DNA from: Colias croceus
Lineage: Eukaryota; Arthropoda; Insecta; Lepidoptera; Pieridae
DNA length: 64,000 nucleotides
NCBI RefSeq assembly: GCF_905220415.1
Contig: NC_059538.1
Location: 5,084,001-5,148,000 of the forward strand
Direction of reading: 5' to 3'
Numbering within the stretch: the stretch's first letter is position 1; each line of letters begins with the position of its first letter. Shown here in pieces: positions 49,260-62,689 of this stretch. The notes beneath the pieces were generated by a model that was given only the letters and a program-made list of their open reading frames with translations, had not been told where the DNA came from and did no database searches. A program made the position numbers and the translations under genes.

Positions 49260-49697
49260 GCACTGGTTTAGATACTTTAGGTTATTTTATTCAATAACAA
49301 ACCAAATACAAGTAAATACTATTATTTACTCAACTACAGATTTATTTTAAAAATTCCTTAAAATTATCTGAATTATTTTTAAATGATTATATGAAATCAA
49401 AGTTGAACTTCTTTTATATAGTTTTGTCAATCTAATAATGAATGCACCTTCATTATCTGTTACTCGTTTGCAACAAATTGACAGCAGACAATTTGTAAAA
49501 ATAGAAATGGAGATCGTTGTGTTTGACATCGTGTATCAACAATTTCTGATATCTTGTGTTATGTAGTGATTAATAAATAAAAGTGCAAAGGTTTTCGTTG
49601 ACTTTATGCAAATAATGTTCGTAGCTTGTTGAACTTTTACGGAGAGATATTGAGCAAAATTCTGTTTGTTTATTAACGCCAACAAGACGAAGTAATC
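49260..49697 (+). promoter_or_regulatory. CDC73 upstream region
   Basis: It lies between the right arm of the inverted-repeat element and the CDC73 start codon. No TATA box stands out, as expected for a housekeeping gene. The presumed 5' UTR is short. Confidence 0.35.
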
Positions 49698-52600
49698 ATG
49701 GCGGATCCACTGAGTTTGCTTCGACAATATAACGTAAATAAAAAAGAAATTATTGAACGGGACAACCAAATTATATTTGGCGAATTTTCGTGGCCGAAAA
49801 ATGTTAAAACAAACTATCTTATGTGGGGGTAAGTAACCGTTTTTCCTTTATGACAATCGAATGTAGGTAACCTATTATCTAACAAAAATGGATAAATTTT
49901 TCAAATTATTATATATTTTTTGCAGTTCGGGCAAGGAGGGGTGCGAAAAAGAATATTACACTTTGGAATGCCTGCTTTTCATACTTAAAAATACACACTT
50001 GACCCATCCTGTTTATGTAAAACAAGCAGCTGTAAGTGAGAATCGTTATATTTTATTTATATACAAGCAAGTGCACGGTAAAATAATGTATTTATAATAT
50101 GACTTTGAGTTTGAGTATATTTGAATCATTGACAGGCAGTAAAAGGAATGATCGGGCAAATATCAAATATTATAAATATATATTTTTTTGTTCAAAAACA
50201 ACAATCATACGATCTATATTTGCTTTTCTTTACAGGCTGCAAATATACCACCTGTGCGCCGTCCCGATCGTAAGGATATGCTTGCATATCTTAATGGTGA
50301 GACGGCAACTAGTGCATCTATTGACAAAAGTGCACCCTTAGAAATACCAACACAGGTATGTATGAATTTGACTACCGATATTACAATCATTTGTACTGTG
50401 ATTGTAATAAAATGCTTATTTTAAACAATAAAGGTTAAACGAACACATGACCATGATGGTGGCGAATCAGCAGCCAAGAAACCTCGTATTGAAGAGATTC
50501 ATGTACAAAAAGTGCGAGAGCAACTTGCAGCTCGCCTTGATGCACCTAAAGAAGCTTCTGTCACCGTTGACAATATCAAGTAAGATTTTATTTGTTAATT
50601 AGTTTGAGTCACAAAGAAATTAAATTTTATACACGTTGTGCTAAAAAGTCATCATCATCATCATCAGCCCATATACGTTCCCACTGCTGGGACACGGGCC
50701 TCCTATGAGGCGAGGGTACAGGCCATAATCCACCGCGCTGGCCAAGTGCGTGTTGGCGGATGACACATGTCGTCGAACTTTTTAATTCTTCGACATGTCG
50801 GTTTCCTCACGATGTTTTCCTTCACCGTTCGAGCAGTGGTGATGTTACAACATGCGCAGATAAATTGAAAAATCAATTTAATTCCTGCGCGCTCGCCTGG
50901 TCTCGAACCACGGACTTATCGATTCGAAATCCGAGGTCTCACCATTGAGCCACCACTGCTCTGTGCTAAAAAGTAATAAAATAAAAATATTTTTCTCTCT
51001 TCTTACAGATCTCTATCTGAAGCCATGTCTGTGGAAAAGATTGCAGCTATTAAGGCAAAACGTTTGGCTAAAAAAAGGACTACAATTAAAAGTAATGACT
51101 ACTCTGATACACTTGGTGTGGTTGGATCAGACTTGAGGGCTATATTGGATTATGATGTTGATCTCACCAAGGATATTATCAGTCGAGAAAGGCAGTGGAG
51201 GACTAGGACAACAGTATTACAGAGCAATGGAAAAGTAAGAAGCTTATTCTAATACATTCAATATAGTTTAAAGCTTATTTGTTAAGCTACAATTTTATTA
51301 ATTAATAAATGCATAAAACCTTGACTAAAGGGACAAGCTAAATAATGATTTTGCAGCATGAATGGATGCTGGGATTATACTTTTGTGAAATTAATACAAT
51401 TTATTATGAATTTGTATTAATCGAGTGTAGATTTTTTAATGAAATTAATTTTAATATTGGTTATGTAGCTTAAAAGTAATCCATAAAACACATACAATTA
51501 ATTGAAAATTTGTTGAGTTTGAGTTTAAGCTTGTTATTTCAGATATTTGCAAAGAGCATTGGAGCACTACTTGGAAGTATAAAAGCAAGGGAAGAAGGCA
51601 GGGCAGGAGTGCCGAGGCCTCAACCAGTCGTGCTTCCCCAACCAACTACAATCCCTGCACAGCAAACACAGTATAACAGATACGATCAGGAAAGATTTAT
51701 TAGGCAAAAAGAAGGTATAATTTCGTATCAAATATGTATACTTCAATGAATGAACTGAATCTTTATTATTTTCATGTCTACATCAGTGCATTGAGTGTTG
51801 AAATAAATGTGATAAAGCCACTTTTTCTGATTTTAGCTTTTTAATTAGTTTTCTATTTTACTTGTATAATTTTGAGTAATTAATAAATAAATAAAAATAA
51901 TATCTACAATCTTGAGTCATAAAAGAATGATTTGCCGATCAATAGATTGGAGCTATTATAAACTGATTTGTATATAACAATATTCATGTTGCAGAAACGG
52001 AGGGCTTCAAAATCGACACTATGGGAACATATCATGGTATGACACTGAAGTCAGTGACAGAGGGCCCCAGCGTGCCCGTTGCGGCGCGAGCTCCTGCCAC
52101 GCCGAACCATCCACGACAAATGCCACGTGAGTATAATATTATGTGGTCGTGATATTCAATGTTGTTAAGAAAAGTCTTTCCTATGGATCTGAAAATGACG
52201 CCTTATAGGATCAATGTTATTTGTTGTGTGATGAAGACAAAATTAAATCTATTCCAGTAAATATTATGTGCAGTTTTTGTTGTGTTGTGTAATAGAAATC
52301 CACCATCTATATACATATTATATTGTTGTATCAATTGCAATATGAACTATCCAAGGAAAAATGAATGCGAAAGAAAGACAGGTGCACCTGTTTTTTTATT
52401 AAAAAAAAATTAACAACCTCTTACTAATTAGAAATGGCACACATAAATTTGCAGAAAACGGCCCTATACCAAGCACGCCCGGTCGTAAAGAGCTTTTACC
52501 AGTGGCGGCTGCAAGGCCTCCAACGGGCGGAGGGAAGAGACCATCTCGAACGCCCATCATCATCATACCCGCAGCTGCTACGTCACTCATATCTATGTTC

Positions 52601-55600
52601 AATGTTAAGGATATGCTTCAGGATCTTAAGTAGGTGTAAATGATAAAATTTTTCATTGCTAGTTACAGTTTATTCTTCTTAATTATAGAATGTTTAATTC
52701 ATCTCCTCTTTTATAGTGAAATGCTTACAATTCACATATTAGTGAAAGTTCTTATTATAATAATTAATTCATTTCAAATAATAAATATAGTCTAGTTATT
52801 TTTATTATAGATTTATACTATCTGTTTATTCCTTTGATCATTGTTTTGTTCTAGTATTTATGTGGCAGTCATTTTATGAAATTCCCAATAAAATATTCAA
52901 CATTATTACCTCAGATTCGTGGCTGTGGAGCAAAAGAAAGCCGAAGGCGCCACACGTGAAAATGAAGTATTATTGCAGAGGCGAAAGGGTCCATCTGGTG
53001 ACAATGTACCCAACAATGCAACAACAATAACGGTATTTATTTGAATTATTAACTATTTATTTAACCAAAAAAAGCTTCATCCTTTTCAAGTCCAGTAAAA
53101 GACGATTTTTGGGGCCATCCACAGGAAAATAATGATTTTATTATAATATCAGCTGTTCCTCGCGGTTTTACCGCATTGCTCTGCTCCTGTTGGTGTTAGC
53201 GTGATGATATATAGCCTATAACCTTCCTCGATAAATGGGCTATCTAACACCGAAAGAATTTTTCAAATTGGACCAGTAGTTCCTGAGATTAGCTCGTTCA
53301 AACAAACAAATAAAATCTTCAGCTTTATAATATTAGTATAGATGTATATTTTAAATTATATAAATATTGTTTAGGTCCCATATCGCGTGGTGGACAATCC
53401 CAGCAGGCTATCAGCGGCGGAATGGGACCGCGTGGTGGCCGTGTTCGTGCAGGGACCGGCCTGGCAGTTCAAGGGCTGGCCCTGGGATGGAAACCCTGTG
53501 CAGATATTTGCTAATAGTGAGTAGTAGCTAGTGGAGTCCTGAAGTGTTGAATTCTTTGGCTCTTTGAAACATTCAATAAATTACCTAGTTTTCACTATTT
53601 TACTTTAAAACATAAAAAAAAAATTGTAGTTTTTACTTTTCACTTTTCCGATAAATTTGTAAATTTTTGTAATACACTATGTGTTATAGTCATTCATAAT
53701 TCACGTCTAATACATTCCATGATAATGATTATATTTTGTATTGAAAATATTATAAAATACCCTCATTTCGTAAATCATAAAATCATTATAATTTTATTTA
53801 TATACACTTTTTATTCGGCCAAGGCTACGACACCACCTCCACCTTAAAACGCGCTTTATGAATTTTGTTTACTGCAAAAAAATATTAAAACATTTCCAAA
53901 TTTCAATAACAAATCATTTTTTCTGCGTAACATTTATCATTCGTTAACCCATTGAGCCCCAAGCGGCCCGATCGGTCACAATAGATTTCCTATTGTGTCT
54001 GTGGTTCCGGGCCTGAGTTACTAATAAAAAATACGTCACTATAGTAGAGCCATTTTAATAGGCAACATTTGACAGTTCAACAAAATTCAACAACGTAACC
54101 TAGTAACGACGACATAGAATAACATGATATTTCGTTTTGTTAGAACTGCACATTTGCTTAACTTTTTTCAATTACGATTACATATTTATAATAATAATGA
54201 CCGATAGAAGTTATTTTAAGATTTCATTTTACTGATAAACCATCCTAAACATAATAAACAATTTCTGAATTGAAGAACTGACGTCGCTACAATTTTGTGT
54301 CAATAAACCTTTTTTCTTTTTAAATACTAGAGACGTTACTCTAAAAATCGAAATCTGACATCTAGAATCGAATGCATTGATTACTTGTGAATAAAAATCA
54401 TCATAAATTAATAAATTCGATTGACAAATGTTTCAAATCCGTATTGATTAATACACTTTAATCGATGTTTTTAAGCAGGTTACCTCTCTTCGAAGATAAA
54501 ATTGATAGACGTCAAATGTTGCCTATTAAATTGGCTCGACTATAAACATATTATATTATCCGCAGTATGCGCGTTCCACCTGAAGTTCGACGAGATGAAG
54601 CTAGACGCGAACGTGGCGCGGTGGGCGGTGACGGTGATCAACCTGAGCCGCACCAAGCGACATCTCGACCGCGCCGCGCTGCTCGGCTTCTGGGAGACGC
54701 TCGACAAGTATGGATGTGGACTTTTTTTATTTATTTATTTGATAAGTAGTTTAAATGGTATATTGAAATATGTGATACGCTACTTATTTACACTTATACT
54801 TATATAAAAAAAGATTTATTTACTATTTCTTTATCCGAACCGCGAGGGACTGGAACATGCTTGGAACATGCTGAGTCTGTGTTCCCCGACGCGTAAAATA
54901 TAAGGGTCTTCAAGCGTAGAGTGAACAGGTACCTTCTAGGGAAGCGCGTTCCATCTTAGACCACATCTCAGCTTAACATCAGGCGAGATTGTGGTCAAGC
55001 GCTTCCCTATTACCAATAAAAAAAAATACTTAAATGTTCAAGTTTCATTAGAATTTTATTTGCATTCAGAATGGATATTTAATGTTTACAAATAGAAGGA
55101 AAGAAACAAAAGTTATTTCTAATGGAAGTAAAGCTACTCAAGAATCCAACTTAAAAATAGTATTTATTTGGATGATACATTTCTATGTTCTTTCTTGAAT
55201 AATTGTGAATATCTTGTCTATTGTTGTTTACAACAATTCAAATATTTGAGACAAACACTCTCTTTGATTTGTAATATGATACAGTTGGCAAAAAATGTCA
55301 CTTACCAAATTATAACTCATAAACTCACAAAAGGAACTTGTATTAGACTGAATTATTTGGTTTAGTGCCCAAAGTCAAATTGTATTTAACACAAAAGCGG
55401 AATAAACACGAGTGATCATATAGCGGTCCAGATATTTGTTTTTTTTTTTATTTTAGTACGCTAAAATTCGACATTTTATATTTTGAGAGCTAGACTCGAA
55501 GGTAAGGATAACTATGATTATTTAAAAAAGTGGAACATGAAGGGTTACGAAACTGTCTTTAAATTGATACTGAACTGAACTGATTCCATCTTTATAATTG

Positions 55601-55703
55601 ATATTCATAATCATTATATTTTATATTGTAGAAAAATATGTATAAAGATTTTTCTTTTTGTTACAGGCACATGATGAAGAATAAGCCACACCTTAGGTTT
55701 TAA
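49698..55703 (+). CDS. CDC73: CDC73 / parafibromin (hyrax), Paf1 complex subunit
   Basis: Twelve phase-consistent exons: 49698-49828, 49926-50031, 50236-50355, 50434-50579, 51009-51234, 51543-51714, 51995-52126, 52455-52629, 52915-53032, 53375-53516, 54566-54707, 55667-55703; 548 residues (human 531). The N-terminus MADPLSLLRQYNVNKKEI and the block EYYTLECLLF..HPVYVKQAA..RRPDRKDMLAYLNGE are near identical to parafibromin. A basic stretch (AAKKPRIEE, KAKRLAKKR) fits nuclear signals. The C-terminal Ras-like domain (about 390-548) includes PIIIIPAA, VVAVFVQGPAWQFKGWPW and LGFWETLDK. The protein acts in the nucleus in the Paf1 elongation complex and in Wg/Wnt output through beta-catenin. The last exon is only 12 codons. 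AATAAA lies at 55901-55906. Introns hold a SINE, a MITE and Helitron copies. Confidence 0.96.
50650..50961 (-). mobile_element. tRNA-derived SINE with perfect 13-bp target duplication
   Basis: On the minus strand the head reads gagcagtggtggctcaatgg with A-box tggctcaatgg and B-box ggttcgagacc. The body includes cactgctgggacacgggcc (plus strand), and the tail is a (tga)n run, seen as catcatcatcatca at 50650. The flanks are tgtgctaaaaagt at 50637-50649 and 50962-50974. It lies in CDC73 intron 4. Confidence 0.92.
53152..53342 (-). mobile_element. Helitron-like copy (Lep1 type) in CDC73 intron 9
   Basis: On the minus strand it starts tctatactaatattataaag, then ctgaagattttatttgtttg, and ends near ggtaaaaccgcgagg. 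It resembles the copies at 21382 and 42321. Confidence 0.65.
53945..54016 (-). repeat. Dispersed repeat, copy 2
   Basis: It reads taacccattgagccccaagc and gtgtctgtggttccggg, the reverse complement of the copy at 45289-45366. It lies just outside the MITE at 54044. Confidence 0.55.
54044..54540. mobile_element. MITE with about 30-bp inverted repeats and TA flanks
   Basis: The left end (gtagagccattttaataggc, then aacatttgac) and right end (gtcaaatgttgcctattaaa, then ttggctcgac) are inverted repeats with two or three mismatches. TA flanks both (54042-54043 and 54541-54542). The 497-bp body is AT-rich. The right end lies 25 bases before CDC73 exon 11. Confidence 0.75.
54830..55025 (+). mobile_element. 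3' end of a Jockey-like LINE
   Basis: The fragment begins near ccgaaccgcgagggactgg. A short frame VFKRRVNRYLLGKRVPS matches the end of lepidopteran non-LTR ORF2 proteins. The sequence gattgtggtcaagcgcttcc precedes an A-rich tail. It is truncated at its 5' end and lies in CDC73 intron 11. Confidence 0.6.
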
Positions 55704-55900
55704 TTTTGTTATAGTGTTATTGAATTTTATCCTATAGATAAATATATTGTGTGAATATATGAACGCCTTACTAGCAAGCGAATCTAAGTCAATTCATACC
55801 ATTTAATTATTATTTTGACTGACTGAAGTGATATTATTTAACCAATACATAGCTGTTACGATATTAAGAGAATGTATCTCTAAGTTTCCACAAGTAGTTT

Positions 55901-55906
55901 AATAAA
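55901..55906 (+). terminator. CDC73 polyadenylation signal
   Basis: AATAAA lies 198 bases after the stop codon. Confidence 0.7.
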
Positions 55907-55929
55907 ACCTTGTTACTCCGCTGTTTTGT

Positions 55930-58761
55930 TAATCACTATTGCCTTATATACAGTTTTCAGTTTTTATAACCCTCCTTAGATTGTGGTAATTTTTACAGAA
56001 GTATCTCGGTTTAATAACGAAGTTTTTGTTTTGTCCTTCATAAATATCGGAATATTTTTCATACCCTATACTTACTCTTTTAAATAAATTTTATATAAAT
56101 TGAAATTATTGACTAATTACATCTACTCGCTTCTTGACTTGACTTCTCAATTAAAATTCCTCAAAAGATTAACAGTCGCGAAACTCTCGTGTAGATGTAG
56201 TTTTAATAAAAATACTTTGGATCATTATAAAATCCCAATCAACGAGATAATTAGTTTTTTGACCTTTTCTTAATATATTTAAATAGTTATCTCTATCCAG
56301 GCTTTTGCTATTTGTATAAAATTGCAATGTCTTGTATGCTGAATCGAGTTTAATGAAATATTTGTTTTCGAATTTAATAAAATTATTAATATTAAGTAAT
56401 ATCGCGAGAATAATAAACAAGTTAAAGATATAATAGGTATCAAAAAATATCTGAATATTTTCATAAATGTTACAAATAGGTATTGAGAGCAGGGCTAGTC
56501 GTTAAAATTATATATTAATAGATCTTAAATCTTCATAACCCACTTTGAATTATAGGTTATTTCAATAGAATATTTCTATTCGTTTGTGAATAAAAGCGTC
56601 GCCCATGTATCGAATGTTTTGATTAAACACTTTGGTTCATTGAATTGGCGCCTTGCCGGCGTTGTTAAACCGCGGCTCCTAGCAACAGTGTCGTCACGCG
56701 ACCTCATACTCCCAAGTGCCTTTGCGAACTGCGACATTCCATAATCTACGTGCCAACGTTAATGACTCGTCACAACAAGCTTAAATTGCATAAATTACTC
56801 TCAATTTCAATTTGATACTCGGATGAATTGAACATTCATTACTGGGAATAAGCGGTACCAAAAATAATACAATACTTGCTCTATGTAATGTTTTAGTCGT
56901 GTAAAGTTTTGACTCTTGTGTTATTCAGCCAAAGTACAATTAAATGGTATGGAAATGTCAAAAGATCTGTGATCTTTGTCATATAACAACAATAAATTGT
57001 TGAACTTACACTTTTCTTTTATTTCGCACCTGTAGTTCTAGAGAGGTCTATTTGACTATGAACCTATTCATAAAAAGGTACTGAAAGGTAGAAATAAAAT
57101 TCACGATTCTATTTTCGGTTGTCTTTATTTAAAATTTACTTAATCAAATGACAATGTATAACAATAAATAAATCTGATCTTTAGGTATAGAAATAAGTAT
57201 TTTAATGATATTTTCTGTACACAAAATAAAAACCATTTCCGTTTTACCCATAACAATATCACATCGTTAGGTTTGTGTACTTGAATGTGCCCATATTTAT
57301 TATAGATACATAAATTAATGTTCAATTTACAATTGCTATGCAATACTTGATACATTAAAACTTAAGCATTTTTAATGGGCTATCCAAATATTTCTAATTT
57401 ACAATTGTATTATTTGTCTCACAAAATAGTTAACACGACTGTTTTTACTTACAATTTATTAAAATTCAAGCGTGGAAATCGTCAACTACTTACCATGTTA
57501 CACTTTTAAAAACAAATCCTGACGTTAAAAATATACATTCTTCTAAATAATGTATTTTTTGTTAAAATACAACAACCACCAACAATAATTACCACTGGGT
57601 GGGATTATTTATATGCCCTAACTAAGATTTTCACACTTTAACTTATACATAATAAAAATACAACCTGAACAGTGTCGTAATGCCCCGGCAAGGAATGATA
57701 GGACCAATTTTTGCCGGTCGCAAAACTTCTGCCCATATATTTTTGTAAAAAGATAAATAAACACACTTAGTCTTTATTAAGGGATAGAAAAAAATATAAA
57801 AATTGACAGTATCGTTAAGTCTTCATTGAAAAAAAAAAACTGAAAACGCCAAAGCTTTTCAATATTGTGCAATCCCTGTAAAAGCACATTATTTGCTTTT
57901 ACAGTGACGATAGAAATAATTTCGTTATCTATCCCTTCTGATACATAATAAAAAGATAAAAATTCCTATCAAATTATAATAATTACGATAGAGCTAAATA
58001 TTAAACTAAAAACCTAGAAGTACGTCTAGAAAGCTATGTAGTATAAATGAGAGCTGATGAATCCTACAAACCATGAGTTTAGCACAATCACTCATAGCTA
58101 TTTGTAAATGATATAGAAATTATAATTCCTTACAATATCGTGGGCTCGAATTGAGTCTTATTATTCAAAAACAAATAAATGTTTGCTTTCCATCAAAAGA
58201 ACTTTATGATAGTAGTTACAGTATGGGCCTTAATTTTTTAATTTAAACCCTGTTTCTTTTTTTTTTTTGGCATGACCTTAAACTGCATGATCCTTGAGGA
58301 ATGATTCGTGCAAACTAATGAACGATCGATCTACGCTTATACATAGTAAATCATCTTAAATAGCACAAAGCATATTGAGTTTCACTAAAAATAAAATTGG
58401 TGTGGTATTTAATTTTTATTCATTACTTATAAACAAATATTTTAGAGCAATAATTAACATTAGGGTATTTTAAATTTTACTTTGCCATAATACATTCAGT
58501 AAAAATTCAAAAATACCATAAAAGGAACAAATTTTGTATCAGTCAAAAAATATATTAAATGAACTTGGTCTAAAATATAGGTAAGTACTTAATTTAAATT
58601 TCGAAGTTCTTTGTCATTTAAACTGTTAGGTAATATACCTAATTGAGCTCCTACCATTTTGCGGCAACTATGAAGTGCCGTATAGGAATAAAATAAGTAC
58701 AGATCTTTAAATAAAATCCATATTATAAAATATAAAGTTGCCTTTTAAAGTCGGCGCGGAC
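55930..58761. other. Gene-free interval between CDC73 and the SLC7 transporter
   Basis: The two genes converge here. The right part is probably the transporter's 3' UTR. A GC-rich spot at 56645-56715 (ttggcgccttgccggcg) is the only compositional feature; I found no donor or coding frame in it. Confidence 0.4.
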
Positions 58762-61700
58762 TCAGTACTCGAAAGTGGTCGATGTTGGCACAACTTCCAA
58801 GATCATCTGCAGAAACACCGTTATCTTATCTGTAGGAGAAAAGGTTACGTATTGAAATAATCAAATTTACAAAGAACGTTAGTAACATCAACACGATAAT
58901 TATCTCCATAGGTATCTAAATAGAAGTGCTTGTACTCTAATTAACATTAAACAAAAAATGATCAAAACAATCCTTACCCATGAATGGAAGAGAATAGCCC
59001 CATTTAACAAAAGGTAGATAGACGAGCAGACCACAGAGTATAAAACCGGCTGCGTAGAGATACTCCCACTGCGGCTTGTCAATGATGGGTGCTACTACCA
59101 GGTACGTCGACACTATCAGCACTATGTATGGAATTATAATGGGCACCTATCGACAAAATGGTAAATACAATTTTAATGAAGAAAGATACGGTAAGAATAG
59201 ATTTTTTTTATGAGTCGAATAAAAATCAAATAATAATTTGAGTGCAATGATGAAGCATTTCGCTTAGCGAGGATACCTTCTACATGTAAATGTAGAGTCA
59301 GAAAATAAAGAAAGTAAATGAATCAATACCTACTTCAAATATTAAGTGCATAAGTGAATACTGAATGTAAGAATTGTGCAGCTAAAGTGAAAATATATTT
59401 CAAACCTTATATGGTCGAGGCGCGTGCGGCTTAGTCCGTCTCATAACAATCAGAGCTAACATGGCGCCGCCGTAGAAGATCCACGCGGTAAAGGAGAAGA
59501 AGTCAATCAGGGAGTCTATTGTGCCGTACAACACCATCGCCATTGCTATCAGCGACTATAAACAAAAGACGATTTGAATTTCTCAATTTAAAGCCAACTG
59601 TTTACTGTGTCCCTATCATTGCTATCTACAAAACGTTGTCGTTGTTTGGCAAATTACAATAAGGCTTGCGTGTTAAAGACCAAATTTCATATAGTTTAAA
59701 AAAATACTTACATGGAAAATCAGTCCCGGTGCTGGCGTAAAGCGCCGTACATGCACATACGACAAAATGTCCAATAAATGGCCTTCGCGTGACGCTGCGA
59801 AGCACAACCTGTGAAAATATTAAAAAGAGTAAACCTATGTATTTAGACCTGTCCTTCTGGTACAGTGATTAATACATGAGCGTAGAAATAAGAGGACCGT
59901 GTTCTTACCACTGGTAGGCGTTAACAAAAATAGTAGGTCGCGCAGCGCACGTAATCAAATGATCGGTAAATAGAATATGTTACATCTAGATGACACGTAC
60001 CTACAGCAAATGGTACCAAATATGGGACATCGTTTAAAAAAAGATCAAAAGTCTCGAATTTTTTCATTATTTATATTATTGACTTCAAGATAATAGACCC
60101 CTTATTTCTCGAAAGAATTATAATTAATGAAAATTCACAATCATTGTATTAAAAGTCTACATAACAATTGAACAATTCCGCGAAGTAATTTTGAAGAGTC
60201 GAATTACCTTCCCGCCACAAAGAGCGTGCCATTAGCTGAGCCAAAAGTGGATATAGTGACGGCGAGCGGCATGAGCCAAGCGACCGGCCCCAGCAGGCGG
60301 TTGCCGAAGGTGACCGCCACAGCCTCGCTGTCGGCCATCTCACTGACCGACATGACGGCCAGATATGACACGTTGACCAACGCGTAGCACAGTGTCACCA
60401 GTGGTATTCCGATTACTATACTCAGTGGTAAATTCCTAGTAATCATAAATATTAGGGAATAATGTCAAATTTTAATACATATTTTGTCATAAAGAGTCAG
60501 TTAAAATCAATAGCAATGTAGCTTTAATTAGTCGTCTGCGTTGTGTGACCTGCTACGACTATAATATTATATCTACAAAAGAGTAGGTATTGATTGAAAA
60601 CACGTTAGGAAGTTAGGAAAGAATAATCTTATAATATACTAGCGGTCCGCCCCGGCTTCGCCCGTGATACATATTTCGCAATGAAAAGTAGCCTATGTTC
60701 TTTCTCAGGGTCTAAAGATTTTCTGTGCCAAATTTCATCAAAATCGGTCCAGTAGTTTATGAGCCTATTCGTAACAATCATACAAAGTTTTCCTCTTTAT
60801 AATATTAGGGTAGAAAAATGAATCGCAAAATGTGTTGGTAAGCGCATAACTCGAAAACAACTGAACCGATTTCGTTAATTTTTTTTTATTACATTTTTTG
60901 AAGTACGAGGATGGTTCTTATGGAGAGAAAACGTAAAAATGTACCTACCACGGGCGAAGCCGGGGCGGGCCGCTAGTAGTATTATACAGTTTACCTTTTG
61001 TTGAAACAAGGTATAGTGTATCATTAACATATATAAGTAGATTCAATTATAGTTAAGTAATAACATACTAACGCACAATGTGCACTTACTTGGAAGGATT
61101 TTTAATCTCTTCAGTCACATAGTTGAGGTTATTCCAACCATCATAAGCCCAAAGGCCGGTGTAGAATGCTGTTGCTATGTTGCCCAGAGTCGCCGTGCTA
61201 CTGGCGAAGTTGGGCTCCTGTAAATGTCGCGTATTACCTGCACCATACGGACACAACTCCTGTCAGTCTACATCAATTATTCACTTCCCATTATGATTAT
61301 AGGTACGAATTAAACGAGGAACGGCGATGTGAAGTCGAGTCTAGTCTGATAAGAAGAACATTCTTTGTTTTTTCGATGAAGTGTCTCGGAAGATAATTTA
61401 GAAACAAAGTAACAAAGGTACGTGACTGTTTTCTGATCAGATCTTTGATAATGTAAATTGGGATGTTGGATATTTTATTTGTATTACAAGCGTCAATGGA
61501 TGATAAAATGATATGCACACACCACGTACATTGACGAGTAGATATTTATATTACCTAATATCAATTTGTAAGCTCCTCCACACACGATTATTGCTATGGC
61601 CACAAGTTTAGCTGCCGTGAAGATGTTCTGGACATTTGTGGCCAAATTCACGCTATAACAATTGACCGCCAAAATCATCACTAAAAAGAAATAAGAACCA

Positions 61701-62466
61701 GTATAATGAGAGTCAAGCAACGTTTTGTCTTTCATAATGGGATGTTGATCAAATTAATTGCTACTATTATTTTGTGTAATATTGCCAAGTGGTTTCAATA
61801 ATGCTCTTATTTCAGAGTTAGATTACATCCTCGCAAAGTCCCATCATGACGTATATCGCTTGAATGGATATAATGGAGTCTTCGATAATCACTACATACA
61901 TACAGAATCCAATGCGTACCTAACGCTGTTTCAGTATTTCATTATAAATATCAAGGAATAAAAATGATTACCAATCGCAATGACCGCTACAAGTTTGACA
62001 AGGGCGTTCGGTGGTTCACACTCCGCCACGAATGGTTCCACGGCGTATTTTGCAAAGCTCAAACAGATGATAGCCATTTGAGAAGGCTTCAAAACCAGCG
62101 TAGACACCTGAAACATAGTGGAATATGAGTTATGAAGTACATTTTTAATCATTAAAACTAAAATACACAAACCAATTACCCATGAGAACAAAAATGCAGG
62201 CGGTCCTCCAAATGCATCCATGAAATATGCATATTCAGCACCAGAAGACGTGTTCATCGTCCCCAATTCAGCATATGCGAGCGCTCCTAAAAAATGATTG
62301 AATAGTTATGTACATTGTAGAGGGCCATTACAATTTAACAATTTCATATGATGTGTATAGTTACCAAGCAATGATAGAAGGCCACAGGCCATCCATATTA
62401 TGAAGCTTATGCCCACTGAGCCAGTGCGCTCCAAAAGCCCAGAGGGCGAGACGAAAATACCAGATC
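58762..62466 (-). CDS. SLC7 light-chain amino-acid transporter, b(0,+)AT-like, 5' partial
   Basis: Ten phase-consistent exons: 62365-62466, 62180-62286, 61972-62107, 61555-61680, 61090-61237, 60208-60435, 59712-59808, 59406-59555, 58978-59146, 58762-58829; about 443 residues. The first visible exon holds GSGIFVSPSGLLERTGS, the substrate-binding turn of TM1. Later marks are WAYDGWNNLNYVTEEIKNP, SREGHLLDILSYVHVRRFTP and QWEYLYAAGFILCGLL. These favour b(0,+)AT (SLC7A9) over y+LAT or LAT1, though assignment within the group is not firm. The Cys in VAECEPPN sits where family members bond with the heavy chain. It would exchange amino acids at the plasma membrane with an SLC3 partner. The N-terminal exon(s) lie beyond 62466, probably outside the window. 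Confidence 0.9.
60639..60814 (-). mobile_element. Helitron-like copy, left member of a head-to-head pair
   Basis: On the minus strand it starts TCTACCCTAATATTATAAAG and ends gggcgaagccggggcgg, then accgCTAG (60639-60642). It lies in an intron of the SLC7 gene. Confidence 0.65.
60815..60976 (+). mobile_element. Helitron-like copy, right member of a head-to-head pair
   Basis: It contains aactgaaccgatttcgttaa and ends cacgggcgaagccgggg, then gccgCTAG (60973-60976). It is close in sequence to the copy at 39184. Its 5' end abuts its neighbour, without a clean TC start. Confidence 0.6.
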
Positions 62467-62689
62467 CTGAAATCGAGATATTATATCAATACATAATACA
62501 TATTCATTTCGTAGTACAAAATACGTGCTTTATAAATCTTTCAAATATATGAAACCTTGTTATTTTGCATCGTCGTTTGTTTCGTTTTACAAATAGCGGA
62601 TTCATATTTCTATCGAGTCATGAAAATTCAATACAATTTGCGACGTAGATGATGCAATATAAGATTAATGCGTGTTTATGATCTGATTA

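Noticed and set aside
61090..61217. Shorter SLC7 exon starting at 61217
   Set aside because: Phase did not match the exon before it. The acceptor at 61238-61239 restores phase and adds the family-like GNTRHLQ.
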